Shown one piece after another: positions 1 through 7,647 of a stretch of 28,434 nucleotides of DNA. Position numbers and translations under genes: made by a program. The stretch's first letter is position 1, and every line of letters begins with the position of its first letter. The notes beneath the pieces are model-generated. The model saw only the letters and a program-made list of their open reading frames with translations. It was not told the origin of the DNA and ran no database searches. This stretch comes from an uncultured Bacteroidota bacterium (GTDB lineage: Bacteria; Bacteroidota; Bacteroidia; Flavobacteriales; BACL11): positions 1 through 28,434 of the forward strand of contig CABXPN010000012.1 in assembly GCA_902514225.1 (NCBI GenBank). The letters run 5' to 3'.

Positions 1-2
1 AT

Positions 3-539
3 CTATCCAGAGATATTTGGACTTATGTAAGTATTGATTACTTTAAACAATCTATAAAAAAAGGTGAAGTTGGATCTTCAGCAATGCCACATAAAGTAAA
101 CCCTATTGATTTTGAAAATGCAGAAGGAAATTTAGGAATGGCAAATTCAATTTTCGAATTTCTTTCCGGTAAACTGCCAATTTCCAGATTACAAAGAGAT
201 TTAACAGACAGTACCGTTTTAAGAAATATTGGAGTTCCTTTTTCTCATAATCTGATTGCATTTTCATCTTTAAATAAAGGGTTAAATAAACTTGTTCTGA
301 ATGAAGACAAAATAAGGGAAGATTTAGACAAAAACTGGGCAGTTTGTGCAGAAGCAATTCAGACTATCTTAAGAAGAGAAGGATATCCGAATCCGTATGA
401 AGCGTTAAAAGATCTAACCAGAACAAACTCCGTAATAAATCAAGAAAGTATTTCTGATTTTATTGAAGGATTAAATGTAAATGAAGATATAAAGGTTGAA
501 TTAAGATCAATTACTCCGTTTAATTATACCGGAATTTAA
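3..539 (+). CDS. purB: Adenylosuccinate lyase, C-terminal part (5' end outside window)
   Basis: PurB cleaves adenylosuccinate to AMP and SAICAR to AICAR, releasing fumarate, in cytosolic purine synthesis. The frame is open from base 3 to the window edge, so the gene is cut by the edge and not truncated in the genome; the first in-frame ATG at 84 is internal. About 178 residues are visible. They contain the fumarase/aspartase superfamily signature as SSAMPHKVNP (codons near 78-107), followed by IDFENAEGNLG, which is typical of the roughly 450-residue E. coli-type PurB. The signature-loop serine expected to be catalytic lies in the SSAM stretch. Its TAA stop shares a TTAA palindrome with the stop of the convergent gene at 536-1087. 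Confidence 0.95.
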   Translation, partial: LSRDIWTYVSIDYFKQSIKKGEVGSSAMPHKVNPIDFENAEGNLGMANSIFEFLSGKLPISRLQRDLTDSTVLRNIGVPFSHNLIAFSSLNKGLNKLVLNEDKIREDLDKNWAVCAEAIQTILRREGYPNPYEALKDLTRTNSVINQESISDFIEGLNVNEDIKVELRSITPFNYTGI

Positions 540-1087
540 AAAGTAATTTTACATTTTTCTAGAAACTCATCCCAATTCCACACAAAATGGCTTAAGTATT
601 TTCTGAGCTCATTAAACAAAACAGGATTTGGTTCATTTTGTCTTTTTAACAACTCTGATTGGTAATCATTAATATTATACTTATCAAAAACAGCAACCGA
701 CATTGATTCAATTGGATCAATTTGTTTTGCTAAGATGTCATTATAATAAGTTTCATAGTTCAGAAACATGTCCATTGCAACCTCAGTATCATCATTTAAA
801 TAAGGAAGTAAATTATCAATAATTTCGTTTCGTAATCTTAGAGTTTCTTGCTCTTCAAATTTTGTAGACAGTAAATGTAAATTCCCTGCAAAAATGATAA
901 GTCTGAACGATTTTACGTCCTCATCTTTTATTCCAGGACTCCTTTCTAAATTATTATTCTTGTTTAAAAAACTTTGTATTTCCTGGAAACCATCATTAAC
1001 AACTTTGTTTAATGCAACCGAAAAAATACTAGAAGTATCTTTAACAGAAATTTTTTCTTTTTTTGATATTCCGAAAAATTTTAACAT
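536..1087 (-). CDS. Hypothetical protein, 183 aa, coupled to lhgO
   Basis: I do not recognise this protein. It is 183 residues, starts MLKFFGISKKEK, has no signal peptide or membrane segment, and looks mostly alpha-helical and charged, with an aromatic patch FVWNWDEF near the C-terminus. The ATG overlaps the end of lhgO by 7 nt (ATGTTAA), so it is probably translated by coupling from the lhgO transcript. At the other end its stop overlaps the purB stop tail to tail. The tight coupling suggests joint expression with L-2-hydroxyglutarate oxidase but does not say what it does. Coding status is supported by the uninterrupted frame and by both exact gene junctions. Confidence 0.7.
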   Translation of the reverse strand: MLKFFGISKKEKISVKDTSSIFSVALNKVVNDGFQEIQSFLNKNNNLERSPGIKDEDVKSFRLIIFAGNLHLLSTKFEEQETLRLRNEIIDNLLPYLNDDTEVAMDMFLNYETYYNDILAKQIDPIESMSVAVFDKYNINDYQSELLKRQNEPNPVLFNELRKYLSHFVWNWDEFLEKCKITF

Positions 1088-2301
1088 TTCTTATCCTTTA
1101 AATTAAAACTGTCTGATGCATTTCTTACAATTTCATCTGCAATAGCAAGACATGCTGTTGCTGCCGGTGAAGGAGCATTTAAAACATGAATATTTTTTCC
1201 TTGTTTTACTATTTTAAAATCATCAATAACCTCTCCATCATCTGCAAGAGCCATGGCTCTTACTCCTGATCTTCCAACTTTTATATCACTCATTTTCAAT
1301 GAAGGTAGCATCTTATTTAATTCCTTCAAAAATAATCTTTTTGAGAACGCTCTCCTATATTCATTTAGTCCGAATTTCCAATGATTTATGAACAATTTCC
1401 AAGTACCTGAAAAAGTAAGTGCATCAACCGTGTCTTTCCAACTAAAATCAGTTTTGTTATACCCTTCTCTTTTAAAAGTAAAAACTGCATTTGGCCCACA
1501 TTCAATACTTCCATCTGTCATACGCGTAAAATGAACTCCTAAAAAAGGAAATTCAGGGTTTGGAACAGGGTAAATAAGGTTATTAATTTTATCTTTTGCA
1601 TGATCTTCCAAATCATAATAATCACCTCTGAAACCAATAATTTTCATCTTTAATTTCAGACTATCCTTTTTCGCTAATTTATCAGAAAATAAACCACCAC
1701 AAAAAATAGAATGTTCCGATTTAATTTCTCCTTTTGCAGTGGATAAAACTCCAGTACTTACATCTAAAACTTTAGTTGAAGTCTGAATTTTACTTTGAGG
1801 ATTAATCTGAAGAATCAATTCTGCAAGTTTATTTGTAACTCCTTTATAATCTATAATCCCTGCTTCAGGAACAAAAAGAGCTCCCACACCTTCAGCAAAT
1901 GGTTCAATTTCTTTCACTCTCTTCATATCAAGAAGTTCCAGGTTTTTTAACCCATTCTTTTCTCCTCTAACTTTCAACTCCGATAAAACCTCTTTTTCTT
2001 TATCATTTATTGCCAAAACAATTTTACCACAAACATCATGATTTACTTTATATTTCTTTGCAAAATCAACAAGTTGCAATCTTCCATCTACACAGTTTTT
2101 TGCACGAAAAGAATCTGGTTTATAATATAATCCTGAATGTATTACTCCAGAATTTCTTCCTGTCTGATGAAAGGCAAGTTCATCTTCTTTTTCAAGAACA
2201 ATTATTTTGAAATCAGGAAAACTTAATTGGAGTTTATAAGCAGTTGCCAATCCAACAATTCCACCACCAACTACAGAAATATTATATTTAATTTCGTTCA
2301 C
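1081..2301 (-). CDS. lhgO: L-2-hydroxyglutarate oxidase (FAD-dependent)
   Basis: LhgO (YgaF/L2HGDH family, DAO superfamily) oxidises L-2-hydroxyglutarate to 2-oxoglutarate and passes electrons to the membrane quinone pool. The protein has 406 residues, close to the usual length of about 400. Residues 8-20 hold the FAD-binding Rossmann motif (VVGGGIVGLATAY), followed by the family hallmark HQTGRNSGVIHSGLYY near 45-60, and a C-terminal FAD-contact region (HVLNAPSPAATACLAIADEI). The start is GTG at 2301; there is no in-frame ATG close by and a later start would remove the FAD motif. A TACTTTTG -7 element ends only 4 nt upstream, so the message may be leaderless. The downstream hypothetical gene overlaps its stop by 7 nt. 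Confidence 0.93.
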   Translation of the reverse strand: MNEIKYNISVVGGGIVGLATAYKLQLSFPDFKIIVLEKEDELAFHQTGRNSGVIHSGLYYKPDSFRAKNCVDGRLQLVDFAKKYKVNHDVCGKIVLAINDKEKEVLSELKVRGEKNGLKNLELLDMKRVKEIEPFAEGVGALFVPEAGIIDYKGVTNKLAELILQINPQSKIQTSTKVLDVSTGVLSTAKGEIKSEHSIFCGGLFSDKLAKKDSLKLKMKIIGFRGDYYDLEDHAKDKINNLIYPVPNPEFPFLGVHFTRMTDGSIECGPNAVFTFKREGYNKTDFSWKDTVDALTFSGTWKLFINHWKFGLNEYRRAFSKRLFLKELNKMLPSLKMSDIKVGRSGVRAMALADDGEVIDDFKIVKQGKNIHVLNAPSPAATACLAIADEIVRNASDSFNLKDKKC

Positions 2302-2305
2302 AATG

Positions 2306-2313
2306 CAAAAGTA
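2306..2313 (-). promoter_or_regulatory. Candidate -7 promoter element of lhgO
   Basis: On the minus strand the sequence reads TACTTTTG, a full match to the Bacteroidota -7 consensus TAnnTTTG. It ends 4 nt before the GTG start of lhgO, which would place transcription initiation at or next to the start codon. About 18 nt further upstream is TTTA, a weak match to the -33 TTTG. This suggests lhgO has its own promoter inside the 50-bp gap after the OB-fold-like gene. Confidence 0.45.
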
Positions 2314-2351
2314 GAATTATAGATTTACTTATAAAGGTAAAAACCTTAGAA

Positions 2352-2729
2352 TTATTCAACTACTTTACAATCTGTAAAAGAATACTCATCAAACAAATCA
2401 TCATAACCAACAAACCTTGCTTTAATTACTATTTGGTCTTGTATAATAAATTGGGAGTTGGTTTTACTCATATCAAATGAAAATAAAAATGAACCATCTA
2501 ATGTTACACTTAAAAATGGAGAAACAGAATTTACATTTGTTACTTGACCTTTAATTGTTACAATTTTTGAAACATATTCTTTATTTATCTTTTTAAAATC
2601 ATCTGTACTATCAAAATATATTTCAGATTCTTTATTAAAATAATCAGTTGCAGGATTTGAAACATACAGATATGAGGTAATTCCGGCAATCATAAATAAA
2701 ATAAAAATAATAAAATTCTTCTTACTCAT
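2352..2729 (-). CDS. Membrane-anchored OB-fold-like protein (tRNA_anti-like type), 125 aa
   Basis: This is a small protein with an N-terminal signal anchor or uncleaved signal (residues 5-24, IIFILFMIAGITSYLYV) and then a soluble domain. The soluble part runs VSKIVTIKGQVTNVNS ... LSVTLDG ... FSFDMS ... DQIVIKARFVGYDDLFDEYSFTDCKVVE, which has the strand pattern and spacing of an OB-fold like the periplasmic tRNA_anti-like family. The family call is from pattern only; nucleic-acid binding is not implied. It starts 2 nt after the stop of the DUF5777 gene, and the same three-gene set (YceI, DUF5777, OB-like) is packed without gaps, so the three probably act together in the cell envelope. Confidence 0.65.
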   Translation of the reverse strand: MSKKNFIIFILFMIAGITSYLYVSNPATDYFNKESEIYFDSTDDFKKINKEYVSKIVTIKGQVTNVNSVSPFLSVTLDGSFLFSFDMSKTNSQFIIQDQIVIKARFVGYDDLFDEYSFTDCKVVE

Positions 2730-2731
2730 AA

Positions 2732-3619
2732 TTAAAAATTGAAAGTTCTGTTTATATTAAATCCAAAGAAAATTCCTCCATCATTCCACTTATCTATATT
2801 CTGATGAACAAATCCCTTGTTAGACATACGACTTGAATTAGTTGCAAATAATTGGAATACATGACCTCCTGTTTCAATGTCTACTCCAATTGCAAAAGAA
2901 TTAATAACCTCTTTGTTCCTAAATGGATGGATAATATCAGAATCATTCATAAGTACGGGGATCCACTCAGAATTTATAGATACACCGCTATTTATTTTGT
3001 AACGACTTCCTATTCCTAAAGCCCAAGAATTTATCTTCTGAGCTGTAAAATCTTCCTGATTACATTTATAATAGTTAGTGTATATTGGAGACAGCTGCAC
3101 AGAAAGGTTAGAATTAATCTTAGTAGCAATTAAAATTTGTTGTTGGAAACCAATATTCTTATTTGATGTAATTGAATCAATCGCCCACCACTTCACAGCT
3201 AGCGTATCATAAAACAAAGATGAATAAGAAGATATTGTAACAGGAGAATTTTTAAATCCCTGAGTCAGCAATCTATATTTAACAGAAGCGTCTATCACCT
3301 TCTCAGCAGAACTTCTTGCTAAAGTAATAGAGACATTCTCGGTCATTCCATAATTAAATATCATTCTCATTGATGCAATATCTAAGCCATAAAGCTCTGA
3401 ATAACCTGAATTTAAAGGTCCAAATCTGTGAGAAATTACAAAATCTAATTCATCTTTCGCTACTTGTTCGACAGATTGCAAGTTTATTATTTTGAAAGAT
3501 TTAAAAGTAGCTGAAATTATCCTCTGATTATCAGAGTCAATAAGATTCAACAAATCATCTTGCGAAAAAGAAGACATACTTATCAAAGATAATGAAAGGA
3601 ACAAAATTAATTTTCTCAT
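2732..3619 (-). CDS. DUF5777 family outer-membrane beta-barrel protein
   Basis: The protein has 295 residues with a clear Sec signal peptide (MRKLILFLSLSLISMSSFSQ; cleavage likely just after the AS/FSQ region). The mature part shows amphipathic beta strands and ends in an aromatic residue (FNINRTFNF), as expected for an outer-membrane barrel. The stretches VISHRFGPLNSGYSELYGLD and MRMIFNYGMTENVSI match my recollection of the Bacteroidota DUF5777 family. No function is established. Its ATG overlaps the YceI stop in an ATGA arrangement, which implies translational coupling with the upstream YceI gene. Confidence 0.8.
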   Translation of the reverse strand: MRKLILFLSLSLISMSSFSQDDLLNLIDSDNQRIISATFKSFKIINLQSVEQVAKDELDFVISHRFGPLNSGYSELYGLDIASMRMIFNYGMTENVSITLARSSAEKVIDASVKYRLLTQGFKNSPVTISSYSSLFYDTLAVKWWAIDSITSNKNIGFQQQILIATKINSNLSVQLSPIYTNYYKCNQEDFTAQKINSWALGIGSRYKINSGVSINSEWIPVLMNDSDIIHPFRNKEVINSFAIGVDIETGGHVFQLFATNSSRMSNKGFVHQNIDKWNDGGIFFGFNINRTFNF

Positions 3620-4161
3620 TTCTTTTTAAGTTTTATTTCAACTTCAATTTCTACATTTTCAGATATTTTATCCTTTACTAATTTCGGGATTTTAATATTG
3701 AAATCATCTAAATCCACATCAAAAGAGGACTTAATTTCAATTAGATTATTTCTACTAATAATTGTTCCGTTTGCTACTATTGTCTTTTCAATACCGTGAA
3801 TTGTAATAATTCCTTCAGAAGTAATTTTATGAAGGTTTCCATCTAAGAAATTAGAATTCCAAGCTTGGACTTTACCTGTAAATTTAGATTTAGGAAACTT
3901 ATCAGACTCCATGTATTTTTCATTAAAATGGGTTTCCATAAGTGCTTTTTCGAACTTAAATGAAATAACATTTAACTGAAATACAATTTCTCCATTTTCA
4001 GAATCAAAAACAGATGAGACATAATTATTTGTAGGTTTTATTGTTTCCAAAGGAGTTGAAGCGTTAAACTGAACAAATCCATTTCTGGTAATAAAAACAC
4101 CTTGTGAAAACATAGAAGTTGAGAATAAAACAAAAAAGAAAAATATTATTTTTTTACTCAT
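3616..4161 (-). CDS. YceI-like family protein, exported
   Basis: YceI-like proteins form a lipocalin-like barrel that binds isoprenoid or other lipophilic molecules in the periplasm. The preferred start is ATG at 4161 (MSKKIIFFFFVLFSTSMFSQG, a Sec signal peptide); a longer reading from TTG at 4173 adds only MILR and is less likely. Family features include the block around KFEKALMETHFNEKYMES, the conserved FPKSKFTGKV, a long beta strand series (GIITIHGIEKTIVANGTI) and a final strand with charged ends. Length about 181 residues is normal. The start overlaps the MFS transporter stop by 8 nt (ATGAGTAA) and the stop overlaps the DUF5777 start by 4 nt. Confidence 0.88.
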   Translation of the reverse strand: MSKKIIFFFFVLFSTSMFSQGVFITRNGFVQFNASTPLETIKPTNNYVSSVFDSENGEIVFQLNVISFKFEKALMETHFNEKYMESDKFPKSKFTGKVQAWNSNFLDGNLHKITSEGIITIHGIEKTIVANGTIISRNNLIEIKSSFDVDLDDFNIKIPKLVKDKISENVEIEVEIKLKKK

Positions 4162-5389
4162 TCTCAAAATCAATTTTATTAAACAAATACAAACCTAGTA
4201 AAAACAATACTATAACTACCCAAAGAGCAATTTGTTGTGAGAAAAGAAATGTAATTATCCCGAATAAAATCGGACCTAAAAATGAAGTTGCTTTACCAGT
4301 AAGAGCAAAGAATCCAAAAAATTCATTTTGTTTCTCTTTAGGAGTTAATTTTGCCATTAAAGATCTAGAACATGATTGATTAGGACCAACCATAAGACCA
4401 ATTAGCACTCCAGCTATCCAGAAAATATCTTTTTTAAAGATAAAATAAGGAGCAACAAAAGCAAGTAAAGTTGAGAAAATCAAAACTACCAAAGATATAT
4501 TTATAACTTTTTTAACTCCTATTAAATCTTCTAGATAACCAAAGATAAATGATCCAATACCAGCAGCAATATTTAAAACAATTCCTAACATCATTACCTC
4601 ATCAAAAGAGAAATCTAAAGTATCTACTGCATAAATACCTCCCAATGAAAAAATAGTAATTAATCCATCATTAAAGAATAAACGAGCAATTAAAAATCTC
4701 ATAATAATTCTATACTTTACAACCTCTTTAAAAGTCTTTTTAATAGATGAAAATGAATCTGTAAAATGTTTTTTTGTTAGTTTTTCTTTTTTTCTGTCTT
4801 TCACAAACAAGAAAGTTGGAATACTAAAAATTAAGAACCAAACTCCAACAAGAATATTGATTCTTCTAATTCCAACTGAATTTAATTCAAATAAAGATAA
4901 TGAAAGGAAAAGAGCAATTAGACCTCCTACAAAACCTATTCCCCATGCAAAACCAGAAATCTTTCCAATATTCTTTTCATCAGATAAATCTGATAAATAT
5001 GAATTGCAAAAAACTGTCCCCATTTCAAAAGCTATATTTGCAATTACAAACAAACTAAGTGCAAAAAATACATCCCCAGATTTTGGAAAATAAAGGAGAA
5101 TAGAAAATATAGCGCAAATCCAAGTAAATAATATCAGAAAAAACTTTCTATATCCACCTTTATCTGCAAGTGCTCCTAATATTGGAGAAAGTAAAGCAAC
5201 TATAATTGCAGTTATTGAGATTCCAAGTGTCCACAAAAAAGTTCCGGTATTTTCATCTGAAGCAATTACAGAAGTAAAAAAAGCTCCATAAACAAAAGTA
5301 ACAATTATAGTAGTAAATGGCTGATTTGCAAAATCGTATAACGACCATGAAATAACTTCTTTTTTATTTTTTAATCTGGATAGAAACAT
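4154..5389 (-). CDS. MFS transporter, Atg22/UMF1-like
   Basis: This is a 411-residue inner-membrane protein with about 12 hydrophobic segments. The N-terminus SWSLYDFANQPFTT is the hallmark of the UMF1/Atg22 branch of the major facilitator superfamily; yeast Atg22 exports amino acids from the vacuole, but the substrate of bacterial members is generally unknown. LGALADKGGYRKFF after the second segment resembles the MFS loop 2-3 motif, and a second half begins near residue 220 (YRIIMRFLIARLFFNDG). It heads the minus-strand cluster and overlaps the YceI gene by 8 nt. The link to YceI/DUF5777 may be simple co-transcription. Confidence 0.88.
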   Translation of the reverse strand: MFLSRLKNKKEVISWSLYDFANQPFTTIIVTFVYGAFFTSVIASDENTGTFLWTLGISITAIIVALLSPILGALADKGGYRKFFLILFTWICAIFSILLYFPKSGDVFFALSLFVIANIAFEMGTVFCNSYLSDLSDEKNIGKISGFAWGIGFVGGLIALFLSLSLFELNSVGIRRINILVGVWFLIFSIPTFLFVKDRKKEKLTKKHFTDSFSSIKKTFKEVVKYRIIMRFLIARLFFNDGLITIFSLGGIYAVDTLDFSFDEVMMLGIVLNIAAGIGSFIFGYLEDLIGVKKVINISLVVLIFSTLLAFVAPYFIFKKDIFWIAGVLIGLMVGPNQSCSRSLMAKLTPKEKQNEFFGFFALTGKATSFLGPILFGIITFLFSQQIALWVVIVLFLLGLYLFNKIDFENE

Positions 5390-5459
5390 AAATTCTCAAA
5401 GTCCAATAATACAATAATTATTTCAATTAGTAATAGCACTGTCTTTCTATTAAAAAATG

Positions 5460-5467
5460 TAAATTTG
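5460..5467 (+). promoter_or_regulatory. Candidate -7 promoter element for the DUF5606/M3 pair
   Basis: TAAATTTG is a full match to the Bacteroidota TAnnTTTG element, lying 19 nt before the ATG of the DUF5606 gene in the 97-bp divergent gap shared with the MFS gene. I see no convincing TTTG at the -33 position. The predicted leader would be about 15 nt. Confidence 0.45.
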
Positions 5468-5486
5468 CGGACTTAAAACTTTATAA

Positions 5487-5933
5487 ATGAACTTAGAAGG
5501 AATCATAAATGTATCTGGAAAATCAGGATTACATAAAATTGTATCACAAGGAAAAAACTCTGTAATTGTTGAATCTTTAACTGATAAAAAAAGAATGCCA
5601 GTTTATTCGCATACAGGAGCTAACTCCTTAGAAGAAATCGGGATTTACACTTATGATGATACAATTCCTCTAATTGATGTTTTCACAAAAATCGCTACAA
5701 AAGAAGATTGTAAAACTTGTTTATCTCATAAATCATCAAAAACAGAACTAGAAAATTATTTTAGAGAAATCCTTCCTGAATATGATGAAGACAGAGTTTA
5801 TATTTCAGACATAAAGAAGGTTTTTCAATGGTATAATTCTTTACAAAAAACAGGGCTTATTGTAATTGAAGAACAAAAGGAAGAAACTCCAAAAAATAAA
5901 AAGAATACAAAAACAAAAAACAAAGATGACTAA
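5487..5933 (+). CDS. DUF5606 domain-containing protein, 148 aa
   Basis: This is a small cytosolic protein of unknown function restricted, as far as I know, to Bacteroidota. The N-terminal part MNLEGIINVSGKSGLHKIV followed by NSVIVESLTDKKRMPVYSH is characteristic of DUF5606, and the fold looks like a small beta domain followed by a helical part ending near residue 128. The last 20 residues are a lysine-rich low-complexity tail (PKNKKNTKTKNK), which may bind nucleic acid but this is inference. The stop overlaps the start of the downstream M3 peptidase by 8 nt (ATGACTAA), so the two are co-translated. Confidence 0.85.
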   Translation: MNLEGIINVSGKSGLHKIVSQGKNSVIVESLTDKKRMPVYSHTGANSLEEIGIYTYDDTIPLIDVFTKIATKEDCKTCLSHKSSKTELENYFREILPEYDEDRVYISDIKKVFQWYNSLQKTGLIVIEEQKEETPKNKKNTKTKNKDD

Positions 5934-7647
5934 TACAATTACAATCCCGGTAAGACCAGAAAGAAAATTTGTTTCTGAGGATTTGAAAATTGATTCTTGG
6001 GGTAAGATTGAACCTTTATTTGAAGATTTGTTATCCAGATCAATTTCAACAACAACAGAATTAGAGGAATGGATGTTAGACAGATCGGAACTTGAAGCTG
6101 TTTTAGAAGAAGATATGGCTTGGAGATATATCAAAATGAATATTGATACTACCGACAAAGACTTAAGTGAAAAGTTTCATTTCTGGATAAAAGAAATTTC
6201 TCCTAAGATGGCTCCATATTCTCATAAATTAAATTTAAAATTAGTTGATAATCCGTTTCTTAATGATTTAGATTCTGATAAATATAGAATTTACGTAAGA
6301 GGAGTTAAAAAATCAATAGAAATATTCAGAGAGGACAACATTCCAATTTTTACTGAGATGGAAGCAAAACAACAAGAATACGGATCTATTTCTGCAAAAA
6401 TGAGTATTGAAGTTGATGGAGAAAAACTAACAATGCAAAAAGCTGCTCTCTTATTAAAAGATACAAATAGAGAAACAAGAGAAGAAGTTTACAATAAAAT
6501 TTCTGGAAGAAGGTCAGAAGATAGAGAAAAACTAGACATATTATATGATGAATTGATTTCTTTAAGACAAAAAATTGCTAATAATGCAGGATTTGAAAAC
6601 TACAGAGATTATATGTTCTCTGCAATGGGCAGATTTGACTATACTGCAACGGATTGTTATAGCTTTCATGATTCAATTCAACAAGAAATTGTACCTATTA
6701 TCACATCTTTAGAAAAAGAAAGAAAACAAAAACTTGGATTAGAAAAATATAAAGCTTGGGACACATCAGTAGATGTGGATGGAAAACAAGCATTAAAACC
6801 ATTTGATGGAGGAGATATCTTAACTGAAAAATCAATTGAATGTTTTACAAAACTAAGACCTTATTTCGGTGAATGCCTTTCAACAATGAAAGAAATGAAA
6901 CATCTTGATTTAGAATCAAAAGGAGGAAAAGCTCCAGGAGGTTTTATGTACCCACTTTATGAAATTGGAGTTCCTTTTATTTACATGAATGCGGTCGGAT
7001 CTCAAAGAGATGTAGTAACAATGGTACATGAAGGAGGACATGCTGTTCACTCTTTTTTAAGCAGAGATTTAGAAATGACAGAATTTAAATCTACACCTTC
7101 TGAAGTAGCTGAACTTGCATCTATGAGTATGGAGCTCTTAAGTATGAAACATTGGGATGTTTTTTATGATAATGAGGAAGAGCTTAAAAGAGCAAAAAAG
7201 GAACAATTAGAAAAAACTTTAGAAGGATTACCTTGGATTGCAGCAATTGATAAATTTCAACATTGGATATACACAACTAATCATACTGCTGATGAAAGAA
7301 GAAAAAAATGGATAGAAATTTCTTCAGAATTAGGAAATCAAGTTATTGACTGGGAAGGACAAGAAGATTCTTTAGCAAACCAGTGGCAAAGACAATTACA
7401 TTTATATGAAGTTCCTTTTTATTATATTGAATATGGTATGGCTCAACTTGGTGCAATTGCCATGTGGAGAGAATTTATTTTGAAAGGAGAAGATGCTTTG
7501 GACAACTATATGGAAGCTCTAAAACTAGGTTACACAAAATCAATTGGTGAGATTTATAATACAGCTGGAATCAAATTCGACTTCTCAGCAGTATATGTAA
7601 AAGAACTTGCAGATTTTGTTAAAGAGGAGTTATCTAAAATAAATTAA
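5926..7647 (+). CDS. M3 family oligoendopeptidase (zinc metallopeptidase)
   Basis: This is a cytosolic thermolysin-fold peptidase that degrades short peptides. The gluzincin motif HEGGH is at residues 368-372, in the context MVHEGGHAVHSF, with the third zinc ligand expected in the following helix (STPSEVAELASMSMELL). Length is 573 residues, in the range of PepF-like M3 enzymes. I chose ATG at 5926 because an earlier in-frame ATG at 5866 lies inside the DUF5606 gene and would add only a lysine-rich readthrough of that tail in another frame; 5926 gives the usual short N-terminus and an 8-nt coupled overlap. There is no signal peptide. Confidence 0.93.
   Translation: MTNTITIPVRPERKFVSEDLKIDSWGKIEPLFEDLLSRSISTTTELEEWMLDRSELEAVLEEDMAWRYIKMNIDTTDKDLSEKFHFWIKEISPKMAPYSHKLNLKLVDNPFLNDLDSDKYRIYVRGVKKSIEIFREDNIPIFTEMEAKQQEYGSISAKMSIEVDGEKLTMQKAALLLKDTNRETREEVYNKISGRRSEDREKLDILYDELISLRQKIANNAGFENYRDYMFSAMGRFDYTATDCYSFHDSIQQEIVPIITSLEKERKQKLGLEKYKAWDTSVDVDGKQALKPFDGGDILTEKSIECFTKLRPYFGECLSTMKEMKHLDLESKGGKAPGGFMYPLYEIGVPFIYMNAVGSQRDVVTMVHEGGHAVHSFLSRDLEMTEFKSTPSEVAELASMSMELLSMKHWDVFYDNEEELKRAKKEQLEKTLEGLPWIAAIDKFQHWIYTTNHTADERRKKWIEISSELGNQVIDWEGQEDSLANQWQRQLHLYEVPFYYIEYGMAQLGAIAMWREFILKGEDALDNYMEALKLGYTKSIGEIYNTAGIKFDFSAVYVKELADFVKEELSKIN

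Noticed and set aside
4119..4379. Plus-strand open frame opposite the YceI/MFS junction
   Set aside because: It is antisense to two well-supported coding genes, has no recognisable domain and no promoter; a shadow frame.
5866..5925. Longer start for the M3 peptidase (ATG 5866)
   Set aside because: These codons lie inside the DUF5606 coding sequence in another frame and give only a Lys-rich stretch from the A-rich tail; ATG 5926 gives a normal N-terminus and an 8-nt overlap.
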